Origin: Ulva prolifera
Taxonomy: Eukaryota > Chlorophyta > Ulvophyceae > Ulvales > Ulvaceae
Reading direction: 5' to 3'
NCBI GenBank assembly: GCA_023078555.1
Contig: CM041197.1
Coordinates: forward strand, 4,733,810-4,797,809
Length of the DNA stretch: 64,000 nt
Positions within the stretch are counted from its first letter, which is position 1. The number at the start of each line of letters is the position of its first letter. Positions 1 to 10,663 of the stretch are shown here, piece after piece. Position numbers and translations under genes: made by a program. The notes under the pieces were generated by a model that worked only from the letters and a program-made list of their open reading frames with translations, was not told the DNA's origin and did no database searches.

Positions 1-3000
1 CAAACTCCACTAATCAACGTCGCAGCACATGCATCCCTGAATCCTGTGCAGCTGCAGAGCGAACCCTGCGGTGCCTCAACGCGGAACAGGACTCGAGGCG
101 TTCCCACACTGGCATCACCACACCACCGCCTGAGCATCATCGCAGCCATTGCAGCAACCAGGAGGCGGCTGACGGAGGTGCGGCGGCGCGGAGGCCACAC
201 GGGCGCGCCGTCGTCGCCCCTCAGCCATCCGAGTGGTCTGTTCGAGCAGATCGCACGTTCCGCCCGCGGCTCACAGCCGGTTGCAGCAGAACCAGCTGCT
301 CTCTGTCTACACATCAGCACTGTGCGGGGGTCAGGCCTCACAGAACGCCCCCTAAGCCACAAGGCCGCCGTCAGACGGAGGGCACCCCGGCGGCGCGGAG
401 CTTGGCTTCCAGGTACGCGACGCGCGCCGGCGTGCTGCCGATGACCTGGCGCCACTCACGCCACGGCACCGGCACGAGCAGCACGGAGCGCGCGGCGGCG
501 AGGCGGCGGCGGATGGTGGCCTTCGCGAGAGCTCGGCGACAGTTCTCCGCGACGTGCTCCGGGCCCCACACCTCCAGCGCCACGTACTTCATGCCTGATG
601 CATGACCCCTGCAGCAGTGATCGCAGCCACGTCAGGCGGTGCGTCTGCATGATGTCAAGTAGCATGTAAGAATGTGCAACGAGGGACTGCAGACCCACGC
701 ACACAGATAACCACACAAGCGATAAATGAGCACCACCGCCAATGAGCCACGGAAGAGTGAGGTCTCTTGGCTGTAGCAGCCCTGAACGGCAGGCGGTGGG
801 GACTGCCTCACAGGTCTGGAGGAGCGGGGGCGCACTCGAGGGAGTTGTGGAGGAGGAAGTCGAGGTGCAGCAGGCCGTCGGGCGTGCGCACATTCATCGA
901 GTACATGCATTGCATGCACTTGAGCGTGCTCGCGACCGTGCCCTCCAGCATGCCGGCTGACACCGGCGCGCTCTCGCTGCTCGGCGTGCACTTGCGGTCA
1001 ACCTCCTCTGCACGCACCCCCCCACACGTCAAGCGTCTCTGCGCATGGCTGCTTCATAGAGGGCCACTCCCAGGGCCATGTGGCACCGCCCAGCACAGGT
1101 CAGGGGGCGGGGCGCCCACGTGAGGCTGTTGCGCAACGGCATCACGCGATGCGCGCAGCGATCTGCAGTGGCCGCATGACACTGCGGCGGCGGTGTCGAT
1201 GCACACGCATGTGCCATGGCCACAAGCGGCGATACCACCCTGACGCCGAGCAGGCCGGGGGGGGCGCAACTGACAAGAGCTCAGGCTATTGCATGGCAGA
1301 GCACTGCAGCACACTCCAACAGGAGAGGAGGGCGAGGCTGCGCACCGCGCCAGGCGGCGCCGCAGCTGCGGCGCAGGTGCTCTGGCAGGAGGGCCACGAG
1401 GTCCGCCTCCCCGGCCGCCGACGCCAGCAGCACACACTGCGCAAGCTGCAGCAGAGCAAAGCGCGGCAGGGCGGTCGCCGGCCGGAGGCGGTCCCGGCCC
1501 GTCGCGCCCCGGAATGCCGGAGCCTCCTCGACCCCAGCACTGCCGTCGGCTGTCACGACCGCGCCCCCCTCAATTGGCAGCGCCGTCGCTGCGGTTGCCG
1601 CGTCGACAATGACCCTTGAGTCCCAGGGCAGGGTCTCAAGGTCGTCAGCGGCCATCGGGGGCATGCCGGGGGCGTCATCGAGCGGCACAGCGTCGGCGGC
1701 GGCGGCCGCGGAGCGTGGCGGGCGGGCCGCAGAGAGGCAGGACAGGACCTGCCGCAGCAGGGGGTGCTCCCACTCGCGCAGCACGATGAGGCTCCAGGCG
1801 ACGCGGACGAGGTGGCACTGCACCTGCAGCCACATGAGGCCCCGTCACATGCATTGCAGCAGGGCTCCGAGGGGGTGAAGGAGGTGGCACCGGCAACAGG
1901 CGGTGCCTGCTTCACAACAATCGCCAGATCGGTGCGAGAACTGGAGGATGGGCATGCATTGTGGCTGACATTGGGAGCATGGCGCCTAGGAGGACTACTT
2001 AAGCCGCTCGCCCGATTCGATCATGCCAGGAGGGAGCCTGCTGCGCAGCACGCCTCCTGATTACGTCGCCGTGACGCGCATGCATGACATGCACAGGCCC
2101 GCACCTCGACTGTCAGCGGGCCGCGGTGCTGCTGCAGGGGCAGGAGGAGGTCCGGGGCGGAGAGGTGGCAGAGGTCGAGGAGGCGGCTCGGGTGCGACGA
2201 GAGGCGCGCAAACGCCCACAGCGCGGTGGAAAGCGCCGCGAGCGTGCGGAAGCGCGCGGCCGGGTGGCGCGCCGCAAACGAGCTCACGGCATCGAGCAGC
2301 TCCGCGTCGTGGTGGCGCAGGCTCGCGTACATGAAGAGCCATGTCGCGATGGCCTGGGGGTCCAGAGGGGGGTCCGGGCGGGGGGCAGGGGCGGCGCTGC
2401 TCGGCCGCGGCGCAGACTGGCCAGCTGGAGATAGCGCAGCTGTGAATCGCACCGTCAGCGCAGAGATGACCGGCCTGGACACGCACGCCTGAAATTTGAG
2501 GTTGGACGTTGCATCACGATGCGACCACGTGGTCCACGTCGCCGCATGCATGGGCGACCTGCATTTCTGGTGGCACAGGTACCAGAACACCCTGCGACTC
2601 GTCGCAGCTTCGGATAAAGCATGGCATGATGCATGCTGCACATGCACGAGTGGGGTGCCGCACCCGCTGTACATGCGGAGGCTGCCGAGGGCGTCAGCAA
2701 GATCCGTGAGCCGCGCGAGCGACAGCGCAGCGACGGCCCGGCCGTCCGGCTCCTCCAGCCGCCGCACAGCGTGCTGCAGCAGCGCGCCGTTGTAGAACTT
2801 GAAGCGTGCGGCCGCCACGAGCACGTTCACGCAGTCCAGCGGCGCCAGCCCCGGCGCCAGAGCGTGCTCTGGGACACGTGGCCCCACCTCCCTCCGCACG
2901 GCACGTGTGCCGTTCCATCCCTCCAAGGCCTCCGCACGCTCTGTAAACGAGATCCGCGTGCTGTGATGCCGCAGCACAGCCGCGTCTGACGAATGCTCCG

Positions 3001-3172
3001 GGGAGGCGGCCGCGCTCGCGCCGTCTGGGAGCACCTTAGCCACAATCACGCCGAACAGGCGCCGCACGACGTCCCGTGAGACGGCTGGGCGGATGGTGGA
3101 CAGACCCCACAGGAAACGACGAGATGTGCGCGACGGGGGCGGCGTGCAGGAGCGTGTGGCTGCGCGGCGGCG
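1..3172. repeat. Near-identical duplicate of 35933-39102 (offset 35932)
   Basis: The first 3.1 kb of the window matches 35933 onward base for base, introns included, with a constant offset of 35932. The only differences I see are two single-base insertions in the last 65 bases, near 3113 and 3157, just before the N at 3173. The left edge lies outside the window. Identity across introns, with noise only beside a gap, fits an unmerged duplicate contig end better than an old duplication. A very recent true duplication remains possible. Confidence 0.93.
371..3172 (-). pseudogene. Partial second copy of the RAP-domain gene, cut by the assembly gap
   Basis: This stretch holds the same exons as the 3' part of the complete gene at 36303-43262, ending with the RAP-domain exon (371-594; the residues KYVALEVWGPEH and VPWREW are visible). 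Upstream it stops inside the exon that corresponds to 38596-39492, where the sequence runs into the N at 3173. What follows the N does not continue the gene. It therefore lacks roughly the first 950 codons and cannot be a working locus as assembled. It is most likely the same locus assembled twice. Confidence 0.85.
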
Positions 3173-3173
3173 N
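3173..3173. other. Assembly gap (single N)
   Basis: The only ambiguous base in the window. It sits exactly where similarity to the second copy of the RAP gene ends, so sequence on either side should not be assumed contiguous. Confidence 0.95.
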
Positions 3174-4586
3174 CGGCTTTGCGCAGCAACAGCAGACGTG
3201 TATCGAATTGGGATCGTACGCAAGCGCCACGTATTTCAGCTGAACCAGCCTGGTACCAGCAGCTGGAGCATTGCATGTAAGCAAGAGATGTCGCGGGCTC
3301 GACCCTGCCATGGTGCTCCCGCGCGCTCTCCCGCGCATTCGAAGCGGTAACACCGGTACCAGCTGCAGCGAGACGGCATGACTGGCAATAGCTCGCACCT
3401 GCAGTGACCTGCGCCAGCAGCGCCAGTGCAGAGATGATTGCAGTCTTCCAGAAAATTGCTGCCACGCTTGGCCGGAACTGCAACATGAGCCTTGCTTTCG
3501 GGCCCTTACCGTGAGTGCAGATGAGAGCACTGCTGGTTCACGAATCGCTGACCAAAGGACTTGAACCAGGCCTTTTCAGCGGCCTGTTATTTGAAGCAGC
3601 TGCATCTATCACCTTGTGCTCCGATGGACCATTGTAGCGGTGATCTCAGGACACAGGGGCTTGCACCATGCTCGGGCGCGCAGACTTGGACAGATAAATT
3701 GCTCCCGATTTATTGTGCTACAGCATGACTACACTGCTATGCCTCTTACTACACTCCAGTGAATGAATGTCCAGCTCAAATTGCATGGTCAAGCCGGATG
3801 TCATGGCTCGCCCATGCCCACTGACCAGTACGGCACACGGCCGCGGGCGTGCCGTTGCAAGTGGCTAAGCGCAAAACACGATTCCACGAGCCAGTGCGAT
3901 TGTTTGGAGCTGCAAGCGGCAGTTGTGTAAACTGCCGCCATGTTCGTCGTCGCACGCACCAACATGTAGCTACAATTCTCTGCAGAGCCTCACCTGAGCG
4001 CAGTGGCTGAGCTGAGAACAATATGGCTGCAGTTGGTAAGGCCTGCTTACACCACCTTTCCGTGATGCTAAAACAGCCATTCATTACTGCTCAGCGGCCT
4101 CCTCCAAATTGCAGGCCAGAATTGTCATGACCACAATGCAGACATGTCGGGCACGCCACAGCAGTCCTGGTGTTACTCCACAGCTCCACCACATGGCTGA
4201 TGCCTCTCTACATGCCCTTATCCTTGTGACACATGGCTGATGCCTCACTACATTATGGAGCTACACAATGGACAGCACGCTTCACATGCATGGAACATCG
4301 CGCCGTGACCCACACCGGCGACGTGGCTATGCTTGTGCGTTTCCCCGGCGGTGCAACCACTCTCTGCGACGTTTTCCTTAAGTTGAGAGGTCTGTACACA
4401 ATTGTAGCACACACCCACCGCCAGGGCCATTGCGCCAATGTGCGGGGGGGGCCTTGTGCTCGGAATGTCTTCGTCAGTACCTCAGCCCAGCGCCCGTCCG
4501 GTGACGCCTCTGGCGTTACGTCGACCAGTATAATCATTGCAGCAATTGTACACTCTTCATGAGTGATCAAGGTTTTGGTGGTGACT

Positions 4587-4590
<4 letters not shown>
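3174..4590. other. Gene-poor stretch after the gap
   Basis: I see no recognisable gene here. Open frames are short, mutually overlapping and match no family I know. A short imperfect direct repeat built on cacatggctgatgcctc occurs near 4192 and 4231. Confidence 0.5.
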
Positions 4591-4638
<48 letters not shown>

Positions 4639-4670
4639 GGGTGGGGTGGGGGGGGGGGGGTGTGCGCGGT
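4591..4670. repeat. Long poly-G tract
   Basis: About 70 bases of nearly pure G, interrupted only near 4638-4650. The true length is probably not reliable. Similar G or C runs occur at 9452-9474, 14292-14323, 14680-14750, 26581-26597, 33120-33136, 41480-41493 and 63311-63329. Confidence 0.9.
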
Positions 4671-4833
4671 CCGCAGGCCCCCTTTCATACATGTATGCAT
4701 GTGGCTCTCAGTGGCGCCAGCCAGAGCCTGCCGAATTATGTGCATCAAGCCAATCGGACTTTATGGTTCATTCTCAATCCCAGTAATCAGTGTCCCAGTG
4801 GATAGGCAATGCATGCACACTACTCGCATCTTC

Positions 4834-5138
4834 GCTTGGGACAGCCTGCTATGTCTCACTGAATCGGCTGTCGAGTTGCGTCTCAACTCGGTGGGTTGTA
4901 CCAGTGGTGAATTTGGTTGGTTTGTGACGAATGCTCTTCGCCGGTTGAGTGTGGCCTTGTGCAAAGGGAATTCTTATGCACTCCGTGCGGGGCTTCAGTC
5001 CCTCGGCTGGAATTACCGGCAGGGCGATGGTACGCGCGCTCGCGGCCTAGTGCCATGACTGAGTCACCATGGATTTGCGAGTGGATTCCTTCCGAAACAG
5101 CAACGGCTTGATGCCGGCCTCTGTCCTTCGTAACTACA
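4834..5138 (+). mobile_element. Family 3 short retroposon, copy 1
   Basis: This roughly 305 bp stretch resembles 20345-20556 over most of its length; both contain the blocks GGAATTACCGGCAGGG and GGCCTAGTGCCATGA. It ends in CTGTCCTTCGTAA, close to the 3' end of family 1. It is flanked by a 12-base direct repeat with one mismatch (actcgcatcttc at 4822, acacgcatcttc at 5139), as expected of a target-site duplication. No protein is conserved between the copies, so it is a non-autonomous, SINE-like unit. The 5' boundary rests on the flanking repeat. Confidence 0.65.
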
Positions 5139-5150
5139 ACACGCATCTTC

Positions 5151-5660
5151 CCTGGGGAACTAGACAGATCTGTCACAGGTGCCTATATTTAGCTATTATA
5201 ACGGCACACCAGCGTCCAGACTGCGCCACGAGTACTCTCCAACGCTGCCAGCCAAGCCAGACCTGGACCTGGGCTGCACGTGTGTGAAGGCCCCAGTGGC
5301 CACAATTACCGCATGCATGACACACATTTCTCCAGCCTGCCGTACAAGCTTGCGTCCGCTGTACGCATGCAGCATGAAGATGCCCACATTTGCTCTCATC
5401 ATGTGGGCCACCACAGCTCGGCCACCACTGCTGCAGATATCTATATGCTCACTATATAGCTTGCCATTGCCAGGCACCAGGTCCGCATGCATGAGGAGGC
5501 GGCCTCAGCGGCGGCTCGTTCGGGCACGGCAACAGGGGGGCCTGTACATTGCAATGCAGTGCGCACTGCAGCAAAGCCGTCATGGCATATGCATGTGCTT
5601 GGCAAAGTCTCCTGTAGCCAGCCCCCCCGCCCCTCCGGTCCCAAATGGAATCTCGCCATA
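5151..5660. other. Unassigned interval
   Basis: A 98-codon open frame lies on the minus strand at 5196-5492, but it has no convincing splice context or family match. I treat it as non-coding until transcript data say otherwise. Confidence 0.4.
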
Positions 5661-5676
5661 TGAGCTCTGTGGTGTG

Positions 5677-6319
5677 CAGTGTTACAAGGACAAAGGCAGC
5701 AAGGCGGGCAGCACTGCGAAAGAAGCAAACAGACGAAGCAAACACACAGACACCCATGCACTCGACACCCACCACGCCCCAAAAAAAAACCCAGCACCGG
5801 CGCAGAACACAGATCCGTAGACCGCCAGCACACACCCACATGTACACACCCACAAATCCCAACCCCACACTCACGCACAAACCCCACGCCGACACACAAC
5901 TCACAACCACCAGCACACAACGCCCGCGCCGTACGACAGGGCCAAACCCAACACACTGCCGCCTGAGGCCCGCCCATCATGGCCGCCCGATTGCCGGGGC
6001 CGCCCTGGCCCCAAGACCCACCCCCACCCCACCGAGCCACAGCACACCCGCCAGCCCGGCACAACCGCGCGCTGCCTCGCCGCCCACACCGCACCGCACC
6101 CAGGACATTGCATCGCCCAAGCCGTCTCCGCAGGCCCTGCACATGCCAACGAAGGCATCCCGCACACCCACCGACCCGGCCTAGCTGGAGTCATGGCCAC
6201 AGGTCGTGGCGTCAAGCGGACGGGCGCCGAAGGGGGCCCCCACCGCTCAGGCCGGATGGCCTGTAAGCGCGAGAGGTCATCAGACGGGACTGTGATTACG
6301 GGACTGTGAGTACGGACTG
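5677..6319 (-). mobile_element. Family 1 retroposon, long copy (643 bp)
   Basis: The element is bounded by a perfect 16-base direct repeat, tgagctctgtggtgtg, at 5661-5676 and 6320-6335. On the minus strand it ends in CCTTTGTCCTTGTAAC, the same 3' end as the copies at 31304-31977, 7437-7463 and 60524-60574. Its 5' part (plus-strand positions about 6220-6310) matches the 5' part of 31304-31977 around ACAGGCCA.CCGGCCT. The interior is GC-rich with simple GT/CA content, and its open frames are not conserved between copies. A target duplication with no terminal inverted repeats and no LTRs points to a non-autonomous LINE-dependent retroposon. Confidence 0.8.
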
Positions 6320-6606
6320 TGAGCTCTGTGGTGTGTATATACATACTCACAGGGGCACTGCACTGGCATCGGCACCGGACGCATGGTCATGGCGCCATGC
6401 ATGTATGCAGGCTGCAGGTGCACGCGGCCGGCGGCTGCATCACCATGCAACGGCGAGGCCTGCCCGGACAGCCTGAGGCGTGGAGGATGAGCTCTGGTGC
6501 CACCTCCGGTAGCTGCAGTGGCTGTGAGTGTGTGGCGCTGGCTGACCGTGGCACTCTTGCCCGATGGCCGTCCCAGGACGTGGCCATGGGATGGGGCGCG
6601 TACGTC

Positions 6607-6667
6607 GGCATATGTGGTCCCATTCGATGATCATCCGGAGTCGTCAGTGTCCTCTTCAGGATATGTG
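6607..6667 (+). mobile_element. Family 2 repeat fragment (core only)
   Basis: Contains the family 2 core: CATATGTGGTCCC, then CCGGAGTCGTCAGTGTCC, then TCTTCAGGATA. It lacks the TTTAC tail seen in the copies at 50395 and 59964. Confidence 0.6.
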
Positions 6668-7425
6668 GCAATCCAGTGGCACAGCGGTCATAGCGGTCAT
6701 ACCACTGATTTGCTACAGATGCGACTAAGTGAATACAGATTTTCTGCAGTTTACTTTATGTATGATCGCCCCTTTACATCATGATGTGCGAATAATTGAC
6801 TGGGGGCCTCGGGCAAGGGCGCTGCCTCGCGCAGCATGACTGCATTCCCTGTAGAACCTGGTACAAACCTGGGTCTGACGTCAGACTCTTGGGCGCATAA
6901 GGCATATGGGGATCCATAAGGGCCATAAGGCATATGGGGATCAGGGCGTCAGTGGCAGCGCTCAGATAGTGGTCCACTCTGCACTGGAGGTAGTCGTATA
7001 TACATGTGGGTATCATTCGGGCAGGCTACCTCGAGTTGCCCATTGGACTCGTGTTGTGGTGAATTCATTCATACGTGCATTGATAGTGGATGAACCGCAG
7101 CGTTAATTGCTTTGATACGATGCGTGATAGTCTGTTGTGGTGTGGATGCAACTATGGCGCTAGCCCTTGTGATCTATTCAGGAATGTGCCGGAGGCAGTG
7201 TGAGCTACTGCATACAATGCCACATATGCCACACCCTGGTCGTTCAGGCCACCCCCCCCCGGGGGGAAGCATACTCTCGTAAGATACTTGTGCGTGCCGT
7301 AGACCTTCACCTTGTGTGTGTGAAAGCTTCTTTTCTGCGTCTGGCTGTGCACGCATGCCGTCACCTGCGTTGACGAAACGCCTGTGCCGCTGCTTCTGTC
7401 CTTGCAATTGGTGTTGAGACTGGCA
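6668..7425. other. Intergenic stretch with a short direct repeat
   Basis: No gene is recognised. A near-duplicate of about 18 bases (ataaggcatatggggatc) occurs twice between 6897 and 6941. Short open frames on both strands overlap and look fortuitous. Confidence 0.4.
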
Positions 7426-7436
7426 GCACCACGTGT

Positions 7437-7463
7437 TACAAGGACAAAGGCAGCAAGTCGGGC
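7437..7463 (-). mobile_element. Family 1 retroposon, 27 bp 5'-truncated copy
   Basis: Only the 3'-terminal bases of family 1 are present (minus-strand reading ...CTGCCTTTGTCCTTGTA). They lie between perfect 11-base direct repeats, gcaccacgtgt, at 7426-7436 and 7464-7474. This is what target-primed reverse transcription leaves when it stops almost at once. Confidence 0.75.
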
Positions 7464-7687
7464 GCACCACGTGTGCGCTCATGGCTCAGGGACTTCCGTC
7501 GGTACTTGCAGCCTCCTTCGCGCCTCGATGGTAGCCAACGCTATCAGATGTGCGCAGACGTAAGAGAGGTGTGAGCTACTACGTCTTCGCGGCTATCAAG
7601 AGGAACGGCACGCACATTTTGCTTAGACCTCCGGTATGACATACATCGCCACGCGTGAAGTATAAAGCGAATGCGATCACTAGTTCG

Positions 7688-10430
7688 ATGACTACTGCTG
7701 CATTCTTTGGATATCTGTTTCTGTCATGTGGGCCTCCTCTGGCAGCGGGGCTGCCTTTCTTTTTTCATCGGTCGATGTTTGTCGCTCACCACTATCACGT
7801 CGATGTTTGCGTGGTTAGCGATCATAATTTTTGTTTTCAGCCATATTTAGAGCCTTTGTCCCCCTTGATCGGGACGCCTTGAGCTATCTGCCGCTTCTGC
7901 TGGTGACGGTGACAGTCGAGGAGGTAGCACGCATAGGCTTCTGGTTCCTGCACAAATCTGCAGGGATCAAGCTGAAACAACTAGCCGCGAATGCTTCAGT
8001 TCGATATTCGCCTCTAGATGAGCTGGCTTTGGCTTATGCAATCGGTTGGGGCCATGGCTTCACTCACCTGCTGTTTCAGTTCGGCCCTTTCCTTCCACTC
8101 ACGTGGTACACGGCCACAGCATACAGCTCAAAGTGCCCCAATCTCAGCGTCTTCCTGGTTTCATGCCTCACACAGCTCGGCATGTTCGCCATCCTGGCAG
8201 GTATGACCTGCTCTGCCTCAACCATGCACAGTTCGCCCACAGCGAGAGAACCTCGTCTTGGTGGTGCCCACTCTATGCACCTGTGGTTTAGTGCCTCTAC
8301 AGGATGACCTGGCTATGGTCTATGACGTGAATCAACTGCATTGTTCACCAGTGTACCGAGTCACTGAGGGCCGGGGGCGCACCCTTCCTGGTCACCTTCA
8401 CAGAGTCAGTTGCTCTCCTGCACTGCAGGTGGACACGTCCTTTCATATCCAGTGTTAGCCACAAACGGCCATTTCTCGCCTGTGTTCCAGCAGTCGCGCC
8501 CTAGCGGCCGCCTTGGCCACTCTGGGGAAACTTCGCTCAAGGCGGATGCTACACGTCCATACTGGTCGTCCTTTGCATAGGCTGCATCGTGGCGGCCACT
8601 GCCGCGGCGGTGGTCTGGCGTGTTGCATCCCCACGCCAGCTGCCTCATGGGGTCCCATCAAGGAGTGACAACACCCCGGTGGCTGCAAGTGACAACGGCT
8701 CGATGTCCAGGCTACACACGGCGTGGCTACAAGCGACGGCAAGCAGTAGGTCGCAATAACACACCTCACAGCGAGTAGAGCGCAAGCATTCTGGGTAAGG
8801 CCTCACACAGCCGCAGGCGCCACGGTCATGCCACAGGCAAGAAGCCAAAAGCCTCTGCAGCTCCCTCTAACTGTGGAGAGTCAAAGTCGTTTAGAAGCTT
8901 TGCGGCTGCGGCTTAGCGCGTGGGGAATGCCATTTGCTGCTTGATGTGGATCCCTTCTGTGTCTTGATGCCGCTGTGGAGGGTTCCTACATGTCCATCTG
9001 TCATTGGATGCACAATCACACTCAGCCACCGCCTTCGAGAGAGGAGGGATGTGCTATCGCGCCACCGTAATTGGTCACGGGCTGTGCGTGAGGAGGTCTT
9101 CTGCACTGCTTGCGATACTTACCTGTCCCGGGTGCTTTCTGTGTAGAGGTGTCAAAGGTGATGCCCACAGCTGATGTAGATCTGGCAACGTCTGCGTAGC
9201 ATGCGCATGTAACTGCATCTGCTGTGCCACATGCGACAGGTCACGTAGGTAACAATGTTCTCTTCCCATCTCGTGTGGTTATGACCGCTGTGGGCTTGAA
9301 GCGGCTCGTGCTGCAACATCATCACCGTTCATAAAGACTCACTCGCCAGACCCCAACTAGACATCGTGTGTGCTCAAGTGGTCCTGCCTTGATGGAATGC
9401 GATTGGTTATCAAACAGTAGACAGCGTTGAAGGGACGAACACCGTGTTTTAGGGGGGGGGGGGGGGGGGGGGGGCAAAAAAATGGGGCTGACCAGGCAGC
9501 TCCAGCTCTTGGCAGGTAGCAGCATGCAGTTGCAATCGCTGCCTCACCTCACGAACACCGCCTACACTCTGTTCACGTGTCCGTGTTCGCAAGTACGTCA
9601 CATGACACATGATGTGACGGTTGCATGGACCTAAGCTTGCCTGAGCCGCTTCTCCTGGTGGGGGGCGATATCTGTTGATTGGCACTGGTGGACGCATGCA
9701 GCCCAATGCACCTTTTCCTGCGGCCTCTATCTCTGAATCCACGCGGGTTGTCTTACATATCCGTTTTCCTTCCATTTCTCTCTGAGAGGCTAATTTTTTG
9801 AAGGACGCAATCTGCCGCCAGTGCGCACCTTCCATCACAGAGGCTAACATTCAGAACATGTTTGGTTCTATGGACTGTAGCCTTCATGTCTTTGAAGGTG
9901 GAAGTACTGGCACGCAGACTACTTTGTCGCCCAGGCTACTGATACCAGCTGCTTTGAGCTAGGGGAACCGGCACGCTTGTCCACTGCTGCCTCTTGAGGC
10001 TAACAAAACGCCCGACTGTAGTTTGTACTGGTGCTCTGCCATGCAACGGCCGGAGCTCTTGTGGTGGTCCCTCTTGCTGTCACGTCCGTGCTGTACCACG
10101 CGACTGTGCTGTACTCCACGGCCTCAGGTAAAACCTTGCCGTTTCATGGTCATCGCGATCATTGGTTGGTCTTCGTCCTCCAGCATTTGCGCATGCATGT
10201 AGCCGTGCCGTGTCGGAACCTTCAGATATGGATGTGGCCATGCTGTGCGAGAGCCTCTCTGATCATCGTGTAAGGCAGTGTGTGCGGCCCGATAGCGCAG
10301 TCTAGGCTCAAGACACGCCCTGCACAACCAAATAACCTCAGGTCAGCCTGTGCATCCAGCCATCATTCCACTTATTGCTGCAGGCAGCATCGCTGCACGT
10401 CTCAGCTTTCACATTGCGAATAAAAACTCA
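7688..10430 (+). CDS. APH1: APH-1, gamma-secretase subunit
   Basis: APH-1 is the multi-pass scaffold of gamma-secretase, the intramembrane protease complex with presenilin, nicastrin and PEN-2. The start at 7688 gives MTTAAFFGYLF...GPPLAAG, the typical APH-1 first helix. Further on come LTTITSMFAWLAIII, LPLLLVTVTVEEVARIGFW and the hallmark GWGHGFTHLLFQFGPF with conserved histidines, then TAYSSKCPNLSVFLVS, much like plant APH-1. The first block runs 7688-8200 (donor CAG/GTATGA). A later exon at 10022-10127 reads LVLCHATAGALVVV...LLY-like and matches the late helix. A last exon may begin near 10388. The exon between 8200 and 10022 is not resolved. Inside 7688-8200 the frame changes twice by one base, near the T run at 7761-7766 and near 7829-7837; homopolymer errors are the simplest cause, decay is the alternative. 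Confidence 0.82.
9452..9474. repeat. Poly-G run in an APH1 intron
   Basis: 23 consecutive G between APH1 exons. It does not appear to carry coding sequence. Confidence 0.85.
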
Positions 10431-10663
10431 CACCCTCGTACGCGGGCACGATCACACATGCCTCGTGCAAATCACACCCAAATTGTGGCGCCTGCACCAC
10501 CTTGCGGCAGCTGCCAAGAGACATGCTAAACAAAACTTGGAAAGGAAGGGGCGTCATTTGTTGCCGGCAAGGGCATCGGCCTCAGTGCCCCGGGGCAGGC
10601 ACATCACACAGGCACTCTCCACATGCCACATACCATACTCAACTGCAGAGGCGACCGCCGCGC

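Noticed and set aside
371-3172. A second, independent RAP-domain gene
   Set aside because: Intron-level identity to 36303-39102 and the adjacent N make it a duplicate contig end rather than a paralog.
3046-3486. Minus-strand frames spanning the N
   Set aside because: They join sequence from two sides of an assembly gap and so are chimeric.
4559-4805. Glycine-rich protein frames across 4590-4662
   Set aside because: They are translations of a poly-G run; every frame gives homopolymers and there is no gene context.
5441-6142. 233-codon minus-strand frame (and the 133-codon frame at 31576-31977)
   Set aside because: They lie inside family 1 retroposon copies, but the predicted proteins are not conserved between the two copies; they reflect GT-rich, GC-rich simple sequence.
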